Of a stretch of DNA of 64,000 nt, positions 1 through 12,011 are shown in pieces. The notes below the pieces were generated by a model that had not been told where the DNA came from, ran no database searches, and saw nothing but the letters and a program-made list of their open reading frames with translations. Source of the DNA: Capra hircus. Its lineage: Eukaryota > Chordata > Mammalia > Artiodactyla > Bovidae. Both the position numbers and the translations under genes were made by a program. The stretch lies in assembly GCF_001704415.2 (NCBI RefSeq), contig NC_030816.1:82152713-82216712 (forward strand). The letters run 5' to 3'. How positions within the stretch are numbered: position 1 is the first letter of the stretch; each line of letters begins with the position of its first letter.

Positions 1-81
1 CAGGAAAGTCTTCAAATTTAGAAAGAAGAAATAAGAATCTAAACACTGTGAAAAATATTTTGCTTATCTTAATCTTTATTT

Positions 82-262
82 CACTCAGTCGTGTCTGACT
101 CTTTGCCACCCCATGGACTATATAGTCCATGGAATTCTCCAGACCAGAATACTGGAGTGGGTAGCTGTTCCCTTCTCCAGGTGATCTTCCCAACCCAGGG
201 ATGGAACCCAGGTCTTCTGCATTGCAGGTGGATTCTTTACCAGCTGAGCTATCAGGGAAGCA
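82..262 (-). mobile_element. Bov-tA SINE
   Basis: The plus strand reads as the reverse complement of a ruminant tRNA-Glu/BovA SINE. It runs from CTCAGTCGTGTCTGACTC (BovA end) through CCAGACCAGAATACTGGAG to the tRNA-like head TTTACCAGCTGAGCTATCAG. It is nearly full length and moderately diverged. Confidence 0.93.
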
Positions 263-1062
263 GGAGCTATCAACTTGTGGTTTTGTGTGTAACAGGAAGT
301 TAAAATATAAAAGCATAGAATTGAAAAGTTAAGAGGCAGAGAGTTAGTTTAGAGGAAAGAATATTACACTGGCAGTTCATGCGTACCAGTGTTCTTATTT
401 GTCTCACCCGTTAACTAGTTATGAAACCTAAAGCAAGTTTTTTATTTTCTCTCTTAGCCTCTTTTATTACCTTTCAGTTTTTAAAATAATTTTTGTTGAA
501 GTATATATTCTTTATTAGTTTTTGTGGTGACTATCTGTAGAAGGTAAACCGAGTCTTTATATTTCAGAAAAAATGTCTTTATTTCATTTTCACTCTTTCT
601 TGGTATGGATTCTGGGTTGACTGGTTTTTTCTCAAAACTTTGAAAATACGAACTTAGTGCTTTCTAGTATTTATTGTATTTACTAATAGTGTAATAATAG
701 TATAATACATATAATATATATAGTATAGTATATATATAATAGTATAATAATAGTATTTATTACTATTCGGAAGTCTGTTGCTAGTCTATCATTCCCTTGT
801 AACTCTTTTTTTTCCCCCATTGTTTTTCAATCTATTTTTCAAGACTTTTTTTCCTTGATGTGTTATAGCCTCAGTACAGTTGATCTAGGAGGTTTATTTC
901 TTGGTACTTACTGTAGGCTTTCAGTATCAGGATTCATGTCTTCAATTCTGGAAGATTTTTAGTGTTAGATCTAATACTGCTTACCTCCATTTCTTCCGAC
1001 TTCCTGTCTGGAAATACTGTGAGGTGTGTTTGTCTGCCTGTTGTATTACTTCTCTGTATGTT
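263..1062. other. AT-rich intronic sequence
   Basis: No gene is evident. The stretch is T-rich and contains the AT-rich run at 690-765. Short open frames here have no recognisable protein character. Confidence 0.6.
690..765. repeat. AT-rich low-complexity (TA/ATAGTA-type) run
   Basis: Near-pure A/T sequence built from imperfect TATA and ATAGTATAAT units, seen directly. Confidence 0.85.
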
Positions 1063-1380
1063 CAGTTCAGTTGCTCAGTCATGTCCAACTCTTTGCCACC
1101 CCATGAACCACAGCATGCCTGGCCTCCCCGTCCATCACCAACTCCTGGAGTTTACCCAAACTCATGTCCATTGAGTCAGTGATGCCATCTAACCATCTCA
1201 TCCTCTGTCGTCCCCTTCTCCTTCCGCCTTCAATCTTTCCCAACAGCAGGGTCTTTTCAAATGAGTCAACTTTTTGCATTAGGTGGCCAAAATATTGGAG
1301 TTTCAGCTTCAACATCAGTCCTTCAGTGAGCACCCAGGACTGATTTCCTTTAGGATGGACTGGTTGGATCTCCTTGCAAT
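1063..1380 (-). mobile_element. RTE-BovB LINE, 5'-truncated 3' fragment
   Basis: The left border TTCAGTTCAGTTGCTCAGTC is the reverse complement of the BovB 3' end. Sequence then follows the BovB 3' coding tail to about GGATCTCCTTGCA. The minus-strand reading gives the BovB C-terminal pattern around LMLKLKLQYFGHLM and GRQRMRWLDGI. It is about 320 bp, carries no complete gene, and is 5' truncated as most genomic copies are. Confidence 0.92.
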
Positions 1381-3235
1381 ACTTCCTCTCTTTCTACACT
1401 AGGAGCAAACTTCAGTTTACTCATTTTTCTTTGTGCCTGGTGTTGAGTTTCACCCATCTATTGATTTTTTTTAATCAAGACCATATATATTTTTTTTTTT
1501 TCATTTCCAGGATTTCCAGTGGATTTTTGTTTTCATATCTCTTCTTGGTTCATTATCTGACTGCTTTTGATTCCACAAATTAGGGGTGGTTATTTTTCTT
1601 TTGTATCTCTTTGAAGGTTTTGACACATGTATCTTAGAGTCCTTTTCAGCTTACCATGTTTTCATTTTTTCAAGATTATCTTTCTCTGATTGTTGAGTAC
1701 TTGTCAGTCCTTCTTGAAGTTAATTTCCCTCCTGTGTTGGGCTTTCAGTGTAAAAGCCTGTCTAAGTGGGACTCTGTGCCCCTCTTTCTGCACCCCTTCC
1801 CCGTGTGTTGGTTTTGCTGTTGTCTCAGCCCCACCCTATGCCCCTCACTTAGAACCAGATCTTGACTGGAGGTTCAGGCCCCTGTGCTTGTTGATGTGGA
1901 GAATAATGCAGACGTGCTCCCTGGGCTGGGTGCTGTCTGCTCTCTCCTGCTGCTCCAGATATCTGGATTTATCACAGCTGTCACCCCAGCAGCGTTCATG
2001 GAGGCCTTTTCAGTTTCTTTCCACAGGGAGAGTGCGCTTTGTCCGGCTAGTGTGGTTCAGTGCCATGGCCCTGAACTACTTAGGTCCACCTGCACGCTGG
2101 CTGCTGCCAGCAAGCGGATGCCTTTTAGTGCTGGTTCTGCTCCAGGCTTCTCCCTGTTTCTGAACCGGAGACCTGTGGCTTCAGCCCCTGTTGCCAGCCT
2201 GTTGTTGTTCCGTGTATCTTATTTCTCTTGTTTGTAAACGTGACTGGCTGACTTCCTTCCTCAACTCTCCCTCCCTTCTTTCCTCTCTTCCTTTTCAAAA
2301 GTAATTATATATTGTTGCTATCTTTAAAACCTGAACTTACAAGATATCCTGCCCAGAAATTCTGTGTCTTACTTTCTTCATTTTTACTACGTAATCTGAA
2401 AGGTCCCTTCAAGTTGCAAAAATTCTAACTTCCCCATACACACTAGGCAAGCAGAGAAGTTATCTGTGAAATCAAGGGTTTGGCAAATTCCAGTCAACCC
2501 AGCACTTTCCTGTCCTTATGGATCTGGGCCAAAGAAGCTCACGAATTATTGATCTCGAAAGACATAAAAAATATTGTGGTCTCTGCAGAAGTGTTTCTGG
2601 TCATTATTTTTCATGGCAGACTTTGCTTTTGTAGGAAAAGCAAAGACAAAACCTCTCTAACCCATAGGAGTAATGCCTTGGTTTTTCTTGTTCTGAAGAT
2701 CACACTGCTGTGGAAATGGAGCTGGCCGCTGTCTCCTTGTCTCTCTCACCACATACATCTCCATTTCTCTGGCATGACTTCAGAGACTTGGCTCCTTCCA
2801 GAAGCAGCTTCATAAGAACTGAGAACTCATTTTTATTTTCTGTTAAGAAGTAATAATAGGTTGTTCAGCAAACTATTTCAGCAGTTCCCAGAGGGGACTT
2901 GGGAAGGAATGGAGAGGGGTTGTTGTCAGTTAGAAGGAGGTGGAAAGAAGCTTCTGAAGTCTCTTAATGGATGACTCGTAAAGCTGTTTGTTTGTGTTTT
3001 ATGAATAATGTTTAATGAAGAACTGCCAAAATTACAGTTAACATTTTTTGAAAAATAAATAACTTAGTTAGGGAGCAACCATATGGTATCTGTTTAAAAC
3101 TGGAGGTGTAGCATCTATTTAAAAAAAACAGACCTACTAAAAGGCCAGACACAAACCAAAACCCCCTTCCACTTTGATAGTCTATGATTTATGATTAACT
3201 TTAAAATTATCTCTTTATTTAAAAATTGTGTGTGT
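1381..3235. other. Intronic sequence without recognised gene
   Basis: T-rich to about 1700, then more GC-balanced to about 2240, then AT-rich. Overlapping open frames of up to 157 codons between 1690 and 2240 show no conserved motif. It may include very old, unrecognisable repeat. Confidence 0.5.
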
Positions 3236-3282
3236 GTGTTAGTCGCTCAGTCATGTCTGACTCTTTGCGGCCCTGTGGACTG
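3236..3282 (-). mobile_element. BovA/Bov-tA SINE fragment
   Basis: A short piece matching the BovA end (AGTCGCTCAGTCATGTCTGAC, then TCTTTGCGG) follows a (GT) run at about 3227. Only about 45 bp is retained. Confidence 0.8.
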
Positions 3283-3471
3283 TTACATCTACTAAATTTA
3301 AAGTTATATCTGTTAAATTGAAAAATTAGATTTAGGAGTTTTAAACTTTTCAAAAAGCATGTTTAATTTGACAAGCGGAAGTTCTAAGGAAATGTAGATG
3401 TGATCCCAGCCTGATGGTTCTCTGATCTCTTACTGCTAACCTTCTAAGTAGAAGAATTACAGGTGACTACA

Positions 3472-3735
3472 GGAGAAGGCAATGGCACCCCACTCCAGTA
3501 CTCTTGCCTGGAGAATCCCACGGATGGAGGAGCCTGGTAGGCTGCAGTCCATGGGGTCGCGAAGAGTTGGACACGACTTCACTTTCACTTTTCACTTTCA
3601 TGCATTGGAGAAGGAAATGGCAACCCACTCCAGTGTTCTTGCCTGGAGAATCCCAGGGACGGGGGAGCCTGGTGGGCTGCCGTCTATGGGGTCACACACA
3701 GTCGGACACGACTGAAGTGACTTAGCAGCAGCAGC
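3472..3735 (+). mobile_element. BOV-A2 SINE (BovA dimer), full length
   Basis: There are two BovA monomers in direct orientation. Each has GAGAAGG(C/A)AATGGCA..., CTTGCCTGGAGAATCCCA and GGGGTC..GTTGGACACGAC-type blocks. They are joined by the characteristic linker of TCACTTT repeats at about 3577-3600. The element ends in an AGC-repeat tail (CAGCAGCAGCAGG), which is the diagnostic BOV-A2 arrangement. Confidence 0.95.
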
Positions 3736-5200
3736 AGGTTTCAGGGAGCCAGGTGAAGGAGTGAAGCCAGAGAGAAGAGTGGGCTGAGGTTCTGCCATTA
3801 ATTCGGAAGGACGTAGGTAGAACAGAGGGGAGAGACAGGCTCCTGAGTGGTCCCAGGAGAAGGGGGTGGTGCTGCTGTGAGCAGGTGCCCAGGCCACCTT
3901 CTGCTGTGGCCCCTACCTCCCTGGCAAACGAGGTGCGACCTGAGCACTGGGGCTGCAAAGCTGGTATCAGCAGTGGCGCTTTGGATCAAGAGGAAGCCTG
4001 TGCTGCCCATGAACTTCCTTTGATGGAAATTCTGTTGCCTCTTAATTAGTTTGTCTGTAAAAGAAAAGAAGACTCTAAAATGATTAGAATTTTCTCTGTG
4101 AGACCTTGTGATCATTAATGCTAAAATGATTTAGAGCAGAATTGAGTTGTGCTCCTCCTTTAACTGCTTGATTTAGTGTAACGATCTCAGCCCTTCTGAA
4201 CAGCATCTGATACGCCTTTTGTCTTAAGTTTTAAATCATATCAGGAACCCATCCCTAATAGTTTATGATGACTTTTGTGAATTGGGCTGATAATGGTTAA
4301 AATGCTGTTGGAGAGAGCAGAGTATTGCTTCAGTCCCTGGGTTGGCCAGTCAATTTCTTTCACTTTTCTGAACACAGTTAATTTCTTTCCATCTTCACCT
4401 TGGTCACCCCAGAGGAGTGGATTCTCACATCACTGTCATAAAAACAACTTCAGGGTGGGTGAGTAGGGCATGGCATGTATATCAGTATTATTTTCATGAA
4501 AATATATATACACACACAGTCTCTTTTTTAAGTATATAAAAATTACATAGTTGCTCCTTGTGGGACAAGCAGAGAGTTAAAATTTAAAGATGTTTTTCTC
4601 TGCATTATTTATACAATACTTAGCAGAGTATTTGTTCACTCAGAGTGGTATAAAGAATCTTTATGATGTGACTCTTGGTCTCTGTGTAACCATAATCTTG
4701 AAGAAAAATGTGGCATGATGTAGTTTTTATCTGTTTTGAAGGTGCTTTTTAGAATTTGATTTTATAGTATCAAAGAGCCATTGAAGGAAATATGGTGCCA
4801 GATAGTAAGAAGTGTCTCCCTTTGTATCTTATTAGAATCAATTTTAATAAATAGAGTTTTATTGAAAGGCCATGATTTTAACCTCAAGATAGCCCTTGTT
4901 TTATGCAGCTTTTATTTTGTTACAATGGCTTGTTATGAATGTCACTTTACAAGGGAGGAAACAAGTATTCAGAGGCTCTGAATCAGCCTCTGCCATGGGA
5001 GGCCAAGGCAAGAGAGGCCCGAGTTCATCTGGGGGCATAACTCTGTTGCATCTTGTGCTGGGATATCTTCACTTGAGACTTTCCACTTGAGACTTCCAGA
5101 GTTGATAGCTGCGTGAGCATGGTTTTAAAAGCCAAGTACAGAACAGATGGTGCTATACTTTGGTTTTGGAAAAATCATTCATGTATGCTTCTGTATGTGC
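3736..5200. other. Intronic sequence without recognised gene
   Basis: Unique-looking sequence, AT-rich from 4040 onward, with no coding exon recognised. Confidence 0.55.
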
Positions 5201-5403
5201 GTCCCAGGTGGCATAGTGGTGGTGAATCCACCTGCTAGTGGAGGAGATGCAAGAGACATGGGATCAGCCTCAGGGTCGGGAAGATGCCCTGGAGGAGGGC
5301 ATGGAGACCCACCCCAGTATTCTTGCCTGGAGAATCGCATGGACAGAGGAGCCTGGCGGGCTACAGTCCCTGGGGTCACAAGAGTCTGACATGACTGAGT
5401 ACG
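5201..5403 (+). mobile_element. Bov-tA SINE with CA-rich tail
   Basis: The sense-orientation SINE has a tRNA-like head (CCAGGTGGCATAGTGGT) and a BovA body (CCAGTATTCTTGCCTGGAG, then GGAGCCTGGCGGGCTACAG). It ends at ACATGACTGAGTA and is followed by a CA-rich microsatellite at about 5408-5447. Confidence 0.93.
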
Positions 5404-5407
5404 CGCG

Positions 5408-5447
5408 CAAGCACACACACAGACAGTCACACACACACACACTTCTA
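5408..5447. repeat. (CA)n-rich microsatellite
   Basis: Interrupted CA dinucleotide run directly after the SINE 3' end, a common place for microsatellites to arise in ruminant genomes. Confidence 0.9.
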
Positions 5448-5529
5448 TATACATAGACTATCTTCAGAAGATACTAGGTAAGAATTGGTAACCGTGGTTG
5501 CCTCTGGTTGTGGTAAATTGTGCTTGGTA

Positions 5530-5635
5530 ACAGGACTCAGTGGAGTCAGGTAATAGCTCTGACCTTAGGGAATTGTCATCTAGGCTCAGTTTTCTCTTCT
5601 AGAAAATGGGGAATATAGTAGCCATCTGTTAGTTT
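5530..5635 (+). mobile_element. MIR-like SINE remnant
   Basis: Contains a decayed MIR-type block (CTCAGTTTTCTCTTCTAGAAAATGGGG), written here only as TTTTCTCTTCTAGAAAATGG plus flanks. Divergence is high and the borders are uncertain. Confidence 0.5.
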
Positions 5636-6111
5636 TAATATCCAGTGTCCATCCTCCCCTCAGGACAGCCCTGCGGGGGCTCCTGCGAGGATTCCAGTGC
5701 GGTGAGGGTGGTCTTGTGACCTGGAGCTTGGCTTTATGGTTCCCCATCTATAGCGACTGGCTCGGGAACAGACTCATGACCTTGGCACAATCAGGGAGAG
5801 GCAGAGACTTTTGTTAGTGCATCCGAGGATGAAATTCTTGTTCTTTCCCACTGGTCTTGACTGAAAACAAGGTGTGAGCTTTGGAACAGCAGTCATCCAC
5901 ATTCTAACCCTAGGAACTAGAGGCAGAGCCGATGAGCACAGATGTGTGAAGCCCGGCTGATGATTAGGATCCCCACATCCTGAGGCCAGTAAATTCACTT
6001 TCCAGCTTTAGTTAGTCTCTTGTCATGTATGTGAGAAAACAAGATCCCAGCTGGTATAGGGGAAGAGCATTTAAATTTCAGGATCACTTATTGATTAAAT
6101 GATGTGAGTGC

Positions 6112-6262
6112 CTGCTAAGTCACTTCATGTCCGACTCTTTGGAGCTCTGTGTACCAAAGCCATCCAGGCTGCTCTGTCCGTAGAATTCTTCAGGCAAGAA
6201 TACTGGAATGAGTTGATTGTCCAGGGGATCATCCCGATACAGAGATCGAACTTGTGTTTCTC
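6112..6262 (-). mobile_element. Decayed Bov-tA SINE
   Basis: The reverse-complement BovA block (CATGTCCGACTCTTTGGAG, CAGGCAAGAATACTGGAAT) is followed by a diverged tRNA-like head. It is more degraded than most copies here. Confidence 0.85.
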
Positions 6263-7884
6263 AAGACACATGTCCATAAAGTGTGATGCCTAGCACGTGG
6301 GCTACTTTTGGAACATCTAGTCACACTTCACTAGTAACGTGCTCTGAGGTGGAGTGGAGGCCGCGGGAGAGACTGTAAGAGTATGTTTAGTTCCCAGGCC
6401 TGGCAAAGATACATTCCACTTCTGCTCAAGGCCGAATACTTTGCTAAGATAAAACACAAGTCTCTTTGGTCTATCACAGCTGGGAAACACTAGCTCTGCT
6501 TGGGTTTCAGAGTTGGTTTGAATTCCGTATTGTTTTCTAATTAAAAAACAAAACAATTTCATTCGATCTGTTTCTTAAAGAAAAAAAGAAATGAAAGCTA
6601 TATTGGGTGACTTAAGCGAAAAAATACAGGAACTGAACAATAATAGCAACAGTCAAGGACTGATCTGGGCTTCAGAAGACAGCGCCTTGTGACTGCATGA
6701 GGACTTTGACTACCAGGTCCTCTAAGGCAGGAAAATCAGAACAAGCAACTACAGGAGTGGAAATGTGTTTTTTTAGGTTGTTAACACTGAACCACAGAAC
6801 CCATTAGATTATATAATAGCAGAAATACCATTGTTGGTTTTCTGACATCTCAACACTGTCCTAAAAGTGCAGTGTTGCATATTTTTAAAAGATTAAATCA
6901 AATTAAAAATCAGTTCCTATTTTGAGAATTTGAGTAGAGTGAGATAATTGGAAAGGCCCTGGAGTGCTTCAGTAATGACTAAGAATCATTGTTCTGAATA
7001 ACAGAAATGAACCCTGAAATGACAAGCATTTTATACACTCCAGCTAACCTGATTTTAAAAATAAAAGTGTTTCTAATGCATATGGAGCTCATGGCCCCTA
7101 TTTGCAATAATCTTGACCTACCCCCCTGTAGGGCTTTTATGTGATCATCTCATCCCAGACACCACATTTCTAAAGTGCTTTTTTGTTGCCAGCAAGTTTA
7201 ATATACACAATATATGGTTTTGTTTTTGCCACTTCACTGCTTTCACATTCTGAAAAAGTAGCACACAGCATAGCAAATCAGCTAGAAAACATTAGGCTTA
7301 AATATAAAGAACGAGGAAATCCAGCTGGTTGATTATTTAGATTATTTTCATGCAGCGATGATGAAGAAGTTACTAGCACTCAGCATCAGCAGGCACTGCT
7401 AATCGCGAACAGGAACTGGTCAGCTTGCCACTGCTCAAAGAGAAAGAACCCGAAGGTTAAAACAGGTCATGAGTAGAGTGAGTCCAGTTCTTCCAGACAG
7501 AGTTCTCATGGCCAGTGTAGAGCCTGTTCATGGTAGTGAGAGGATCACAGCAACAGGAGGGGTTGGTACTCTCACAGTTCTCGCTGTGTGTCAGGCGCAT
7601 GCCGAGTGCTCTGCACACACTCGCCCCCGAGTCCTCCCAGCAGCCTCCAGGCAGCCGTGTGCAGGATGGTGAGGGCGTCTGCTCCGGGCACCCCGTTAGC
7701 ACAGGCACCGCCCGAGTGCTCGTGCTGCCACCACTTCCTGTCCTGCCTCCCAAGTGGATGGTCCCTCTTTTCTTTAAATAAAAAGTTTATTTACCAATTT
7801 TTGTTTACATTTGAAGTGTATTTCATGTAAGCAGCATTTAACTGGGTCTTCCTTTTTGTAATCCAATCTGATAAACTCTGAATT
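6263..7884. other. Intronic sequence without recognised gene
   Basis: Mostly AT-rich, with a GC-richer patch at about 7450-7750. Overlapping open frames in that patch (up to 98 codons) lack conserved domains or splice support. Confidence 0.55.
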
Positions 7885-8093
7885 AAAAAAAAAAGTTTAT
7901 TTATTTGGCTGTATCAGGTCTTCATTGCATCGCGTGGGATGTTTTCATCGTGGTGCCTGGACTCTGTACTCATGGCGTGTGGGCTTAGTTGCTCCGTGGC
8001 ATGTGGGATCTTAGTTCCACAACCGAACGTTGAACCTGCGTGCCCTGCACTGCACAGCAGAGTCTTAACCAGTGGACCACCAGGGAAGAAGTC
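7885..8093 (-). mobile_element. CHR-type (tRNA-Glu) SINE
   Basis: The reverse complement of a cetartiodactyl CHR SINE, running from TTTATTTATTTGGCTGTATC through TGGGCTTAGTTGCTCCGTGG to AACCAGTGGACCACCAGGGA (the tRNA-like 5' end). Confidence 0.88.
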
Positions 8094-9360
8094 TCAGGGA
8101 CAGCGCCTTTGCTGAGCGACAGGTTGAGAAAGCCAAGGTGAGCTCTGAGGAAACTGTTGATCATCCCCCTGATGGCTTTGCACTTGAGCCAGATTTACAT
8201 GCCGCACCAGGCTGGGCAGTGTGAGAAGTTCTTGAAAAACGGCGTGTTAGGTTCTGCTTACCGTTATGGAGTTCATCTCCCCATAGTAATACTGCCTTAA
8301 TGATATGTGTACTTTTCAAGGAAAGGACATCCAAACCTTGGAGATGGGGATTGAGAACCATACTGGTTCTCTTAAGACTGGGTCTGTTCCATGTGGGCGG
8401 CGAGACCAAGAGATCTTACTCAAGGAAAACAGTCTGTGCAGTTGTTCAGAGAAGAGCGTGAGAAAGGCATATTCTCCTTTATTTTGTAAGATACTTCAAA
8501 CCAGGAAACTGTGAGCCTCTGGGGCGATACATTCTGCTCTGCGGGACTCTTGGTCGCCCAGACTGTTCCTGGACTTGCTTTCATAGTATCATTAGGGTAC
8601 TGTTAATAACATAACAATGCAGAGGCCTGCTTAGATGCAAACTCTGATTAGAAGCAAATAGCAGACATTTCCCAGGAGTGGATTGGCAGTGTGGATGTAT
8701 TGCAAATATGAGTGGTATTTTGTGGTTTACATTGATTTTCCAAAAATGGAAAGAAATGGGCGAAGAATTATGCAATTCAGAGAAGATACTACCTTGTTAG
8801 TCTCCTAGGATCTGCTCTCCAATTTTGGATTCAGTCATGGGAGCTCTGCCGGATAGGAGAGGAAAGCTGACATACAGGCCGAGGAGGAGGCCAGGAGCCG
8901 CCCTCCAGCCGCCACTGCTTTAGACAACAGGGTTTATCCCTTCAGTGCTCCACGTCCCTCCACGTATTCCTGGTTTCACTCTCAGTTACTCAGATGTGGT
9001 CAAAATTGTTGACAGGAGCATTGCCCTTTCCAACAATACTAATAAGAACATAGGAGACATCTTACTATCCCAGCTGTCATTATTATACAAGGATTCCAGG
9101 TCTCAGCTCTAAAGCAGTGAATTTATTCATCCGCGTTACCTCCTAGGACTCAGTATTTTTGTTTTAAAATAGATCTGAAATGTAACATTTTCAAAAAGTT
9201 GCTTATTAAGGATACTTGCTGATGTGTTTATAGAGTTTATCACGGTGTTATTTCTGTCCTTAAAGTTGTCACCTAAACCAGATGTTAAAGACATCAGGTT
9301 CTCAGTCATAATTTAAGCAATTAAATGGAAGTTGTTGGCAATTTGGTATGTGTTCCTTTT
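8094..9360. other. Intronic sequence without recognised gene
   Basis: No exon or confident repeat was recognised. Confidence 0.5.
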
Positions 9361-9425
9361 TCCTCCACTCATCAGACATTTGTTGAATACTTGCCATGTG
9401 TCAGTGTTTGGACTGTAAAATGAGT
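9361..9425 (+). mobile_element. Possible L2/MIR remnant
   Basis: Matches the general 'CAGACATTTGTTGAATACTT...GTGTCAGTG' pattern of L2-type 3' ends. Short and diverged. Confidence 0.4.
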
Positions 9426-10005
9426 AATGTAAATACCCATTTGGAATGTAAAATGTGGTCATCCCCTTAGTGACAAAGTGGTTTGGTGAGGGCACAGGCC
9501 CACAGTTCCAAGATAATGGGACAACTGAAAGAAGATGAGGGGCCTGGAAAAGGGAGGGTGGGAGAAGAAAAGGACACAGCCCCTCACCAGCGATGAAGAG
9601 ACCCTGACTATAGCATGAAACCCAGGATGCTCAGTTTCTGTCCTTACCTGGTAAGGAGTAGACTAGCATACACTGTGCAGTTGTGTCATGAACAAAAGCC
9701 CATGCTATATCTAAGAGTCCAGAGTAATGGGGCAAAGAACGTGATGGAATGTAATTAACATTTAAAATGTCTTTTAGGGACAGAGAAGAGAGAGAGCATT
9801 GTGGCCTGGTGGATGTGGGAGGCAGGGCCTGTCCTGAAGATGTGTGGCCGTGGCTGTGTGTGCTGGCTGGGGCTGTAGTTTCAGGTGAGGCAGGAACAAA
9901 GCACAGAGGCCAGAATCAGCTGCAGGTTCCCGGGACGTGAGGACCACAGCTGGAACGACAGCTCCCTTCCCAAGCCCTTCTCACCTCCTTGTCGCCAGCT
10001 GTTTC

Positions 10006-10510
10006 AGTTGTCTTCACTGCTGTGTAACAAATCACCCCAAAACTCAGTGGCTTAAAGCAGTAGTAATCATGGATTATCTCTCACAGTTTCTGCGAATCCA
10101 GTACTCAGAGCAGCCCCTTCAGGCAGTTTTGCCTCAGGGTCTAATATGAGGTCACAGTCCAGGGGTGAGGGGCTTGGGTTGCGGTCATCAGGAACGCCCT
10201 TTACAGCCACCCTACCTCCAGTCTGTTCGTGGTCTCTTCAGCCAAACTCCCCATGTGGAAAGGCATTCCATCCAGGAGGAAGGGAAGTCTCAGTGGAGGC
10301 TGGGTCACTGCCGCTAACTGAGCCTTGACAGTCATATGGGATCAGCTCTGCTGTCACAGGGCCACCCCCCCCCCCCCGCCCTGATTTAAGAGGCAGGAAC
10401 TTGGATCCTACATCTCAAAGGGGGCATTTTAGTGTCTGTGTAAGGAGAACATGTGGAACGCAGTATGTTAGTTTGGCCATCTTTGGGGGAATACAGCCTC
10501 TCACAACGAC
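10006..10510 (+). mobile_element. Ancient mammalian interspersed repeat, copy 1 ('CTGTGTAACAAA' type)
   Basis: It begins GTCTTCACTGCTGTGTAACA with AACTCAGTGGCTTAAAGCAG soon after, and ends near CATCTTTGGGGGAATACAG. I recognise this as a widespread eutherian repeat but do not assign a family name. It contains a run of 13 C at 10365-10377. Confidence 0.6.
10365..10377. repeat. Poly-C run (13 C)
   Basis: Thirteen consecutive cytosines, seen directly. Confidence 0.9.
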
Positions 10511-10761
10511 CGGAGCCTGCTTACTATCTAGGGTTGTCTTGTGGGATGTCAGTGAGACCTAAGGAGGAGTTGGCTGGCAGCCCTGGGAAAACCTTTGTTT
10601 TCCACGTATCGATACTTTGTTTCCATATATCAGGAGCAGATATGGCTCTCACTGCATTATGCTTACCCTGCTGGACATGGCTGTTATGCCAGGGGCTGTG
10701 GCAGCCATCTTGAGGCCATGAGGGAGGAGCCAAGGTGGTCAGAGGGCTTGGTTCTGGCGCC

Positions 10762-11128
10762 GTCATTTTGGGCTGCTATAACAAAGTGCCCTAGAGTGAG
10801 TGGCTTATAAACAGCAGAAACTTGCCACAGTTCTGAAGGCTGGAGGTGTGATATCCCTGTGCCAGCATGGTTGGGTTCTGGTCACCATTCTCTTCCAGGT
10901 TTAGACTGCCAGCTTCTCACTGTAACCTCACATTTTGGAAAGTGGGTAAGGTTCTTTGGGGTGAGATTTTGGGGTCATTTTTATAAGAGCATGAATCCCA
11001 TTCATGATGTTCTACTCTCATGGCCTAATCACCTCTGAAAGTCCCCGCCTTCTAATACCGTCTCTCTTGGGGTTAGGATTCCAACATAAGCTTTTTGGAG
11101 AAACACATTCAGTTCATTGTAGGAACTG
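10762..11128 (+). mobile_element. Ancient mammalian interspersed repeat, copy 2
   Basis: Starts TTTTGGGCTGCTATAACAAA, with GTGGCTTATAAACAGCAGAA next, and ends with the block CTAATCACCTCTGAAAGTCC and AAACACATTCAGTTCATTG. It belongs to the same broad class as the copies at 10006 and 12012 and looks close to full length. Confidence 0.65.
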
Positions 11129-11394
11129 TAGACAGTCATGGACCAGTAACAGCACCTGTTTGCCTTTAGGCTTCTGTTAAATGGGAGAGAAAAACTCCTA
11201 TATGTCTGAGACACTGTTTCTGAAGTTTCTATTGCTTCTACCTAAATGCCAATCTAATGAGATAGTATGTGATATTGTATAATATGGGGTTGGAGAGGTA
11301 ATAAGGTTTTTTTTTTATTACACCTGTGTGAGAGTAGTTGACATTTTAATAGGCAATGGGAAGCCATTTGAGCTTCTTGTACAGAGTTTGAAAT

Positions 11395-11475
11395 CCATCT
11401 GTTGATGAAGTATGTATCAGTGTCTACTACAGGCCCAGCAGTGTCTTAGGCACCATGGGAGATTAAAAAAGCACA
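11395..11475 (+). mobile_element. Possible L2 3'-end remnant
   Basis: Pattern GTCTACTACAGGCCCAGCAG followed by GTCTTAGGCACCATGGGAG resembles L2 3' ends. Weak. Confidence 0.45.
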
Positions 11476-11559
11476 AAATAAAATCACTGTTGCTAAGTAA
11501 TGTACAGTTCACTTGAAAAGAGAAAAGCAAGTGGGTAATACTGATACACATATATGTAT

Positions 11560-11715
11560 ATGACTTTTAATGGGCCAGGTATTATGCTAAGGATATAATA
11601 TGACTTCTTGAATTTAAACTCAGAAATATTATATGAGGAAGGTACTCTGATCTCCTTTCTCAAGTAGATGAGGAAAAGATGCTTAGAAAGGTTGAGTAAC
11701 TTGCCTACGTTTAAT
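11560..11715 (+). mobile_element. MIR SINE remnant
   Basis: MIR-type order of blocks: GGGCCAGGTATTATGCTAAG, GAGGAAGGTACTCTGATC, GATGAGGAAAAGATGCTTAG, then GGTTGAGTAACTTGCCTA. Confidence 0.7.
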
Positions 11716-12011
11716 TGTAAGATTTTCTGTTGTTTTAAATGTGAAAAAGGAATTTGCCCTGGAAGTACAGAGTTCTCAAATCTTCACTTGGTGTTCCTCT
11801 AGCCTCTGTTCTGAGCCTCTGCACTTGTGCCAGATGCTGTGCTGGGTGCCGAGAACACGGAGGTGAACACGATGGGACCTGTGCCTTTGACGAGCCAAAT
11901 GGAACAGGAGGCTGACTTGCATGGAACCACATTTGCGAATGGGTCGCACATCTATCAAGGGCCTCCCATGAACTAGGACATTTCACTCTGTTCTTTTCTA
12001 ATGCATCAAGT

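Noticed and set aside
82..262. tRNA gene suggested by the tRNA-like heads of SINEs
   Set aside because: The sequences are SINE promoters without a complete cloverleaf or correct 3' end, and are joined to BovA bodies.
3472..3735. TCACTTT-rich linker as a separate microsatellite
   Set aside because: It is the standard linker between the two BovA monomers of a BOV-A2 element.
7457..7830. Overlapping frames of 67-98 codons in a GC-richer patch
   Set aside because: Frames on both strands are mutually overlapping, with no domain and no supported splice sites.
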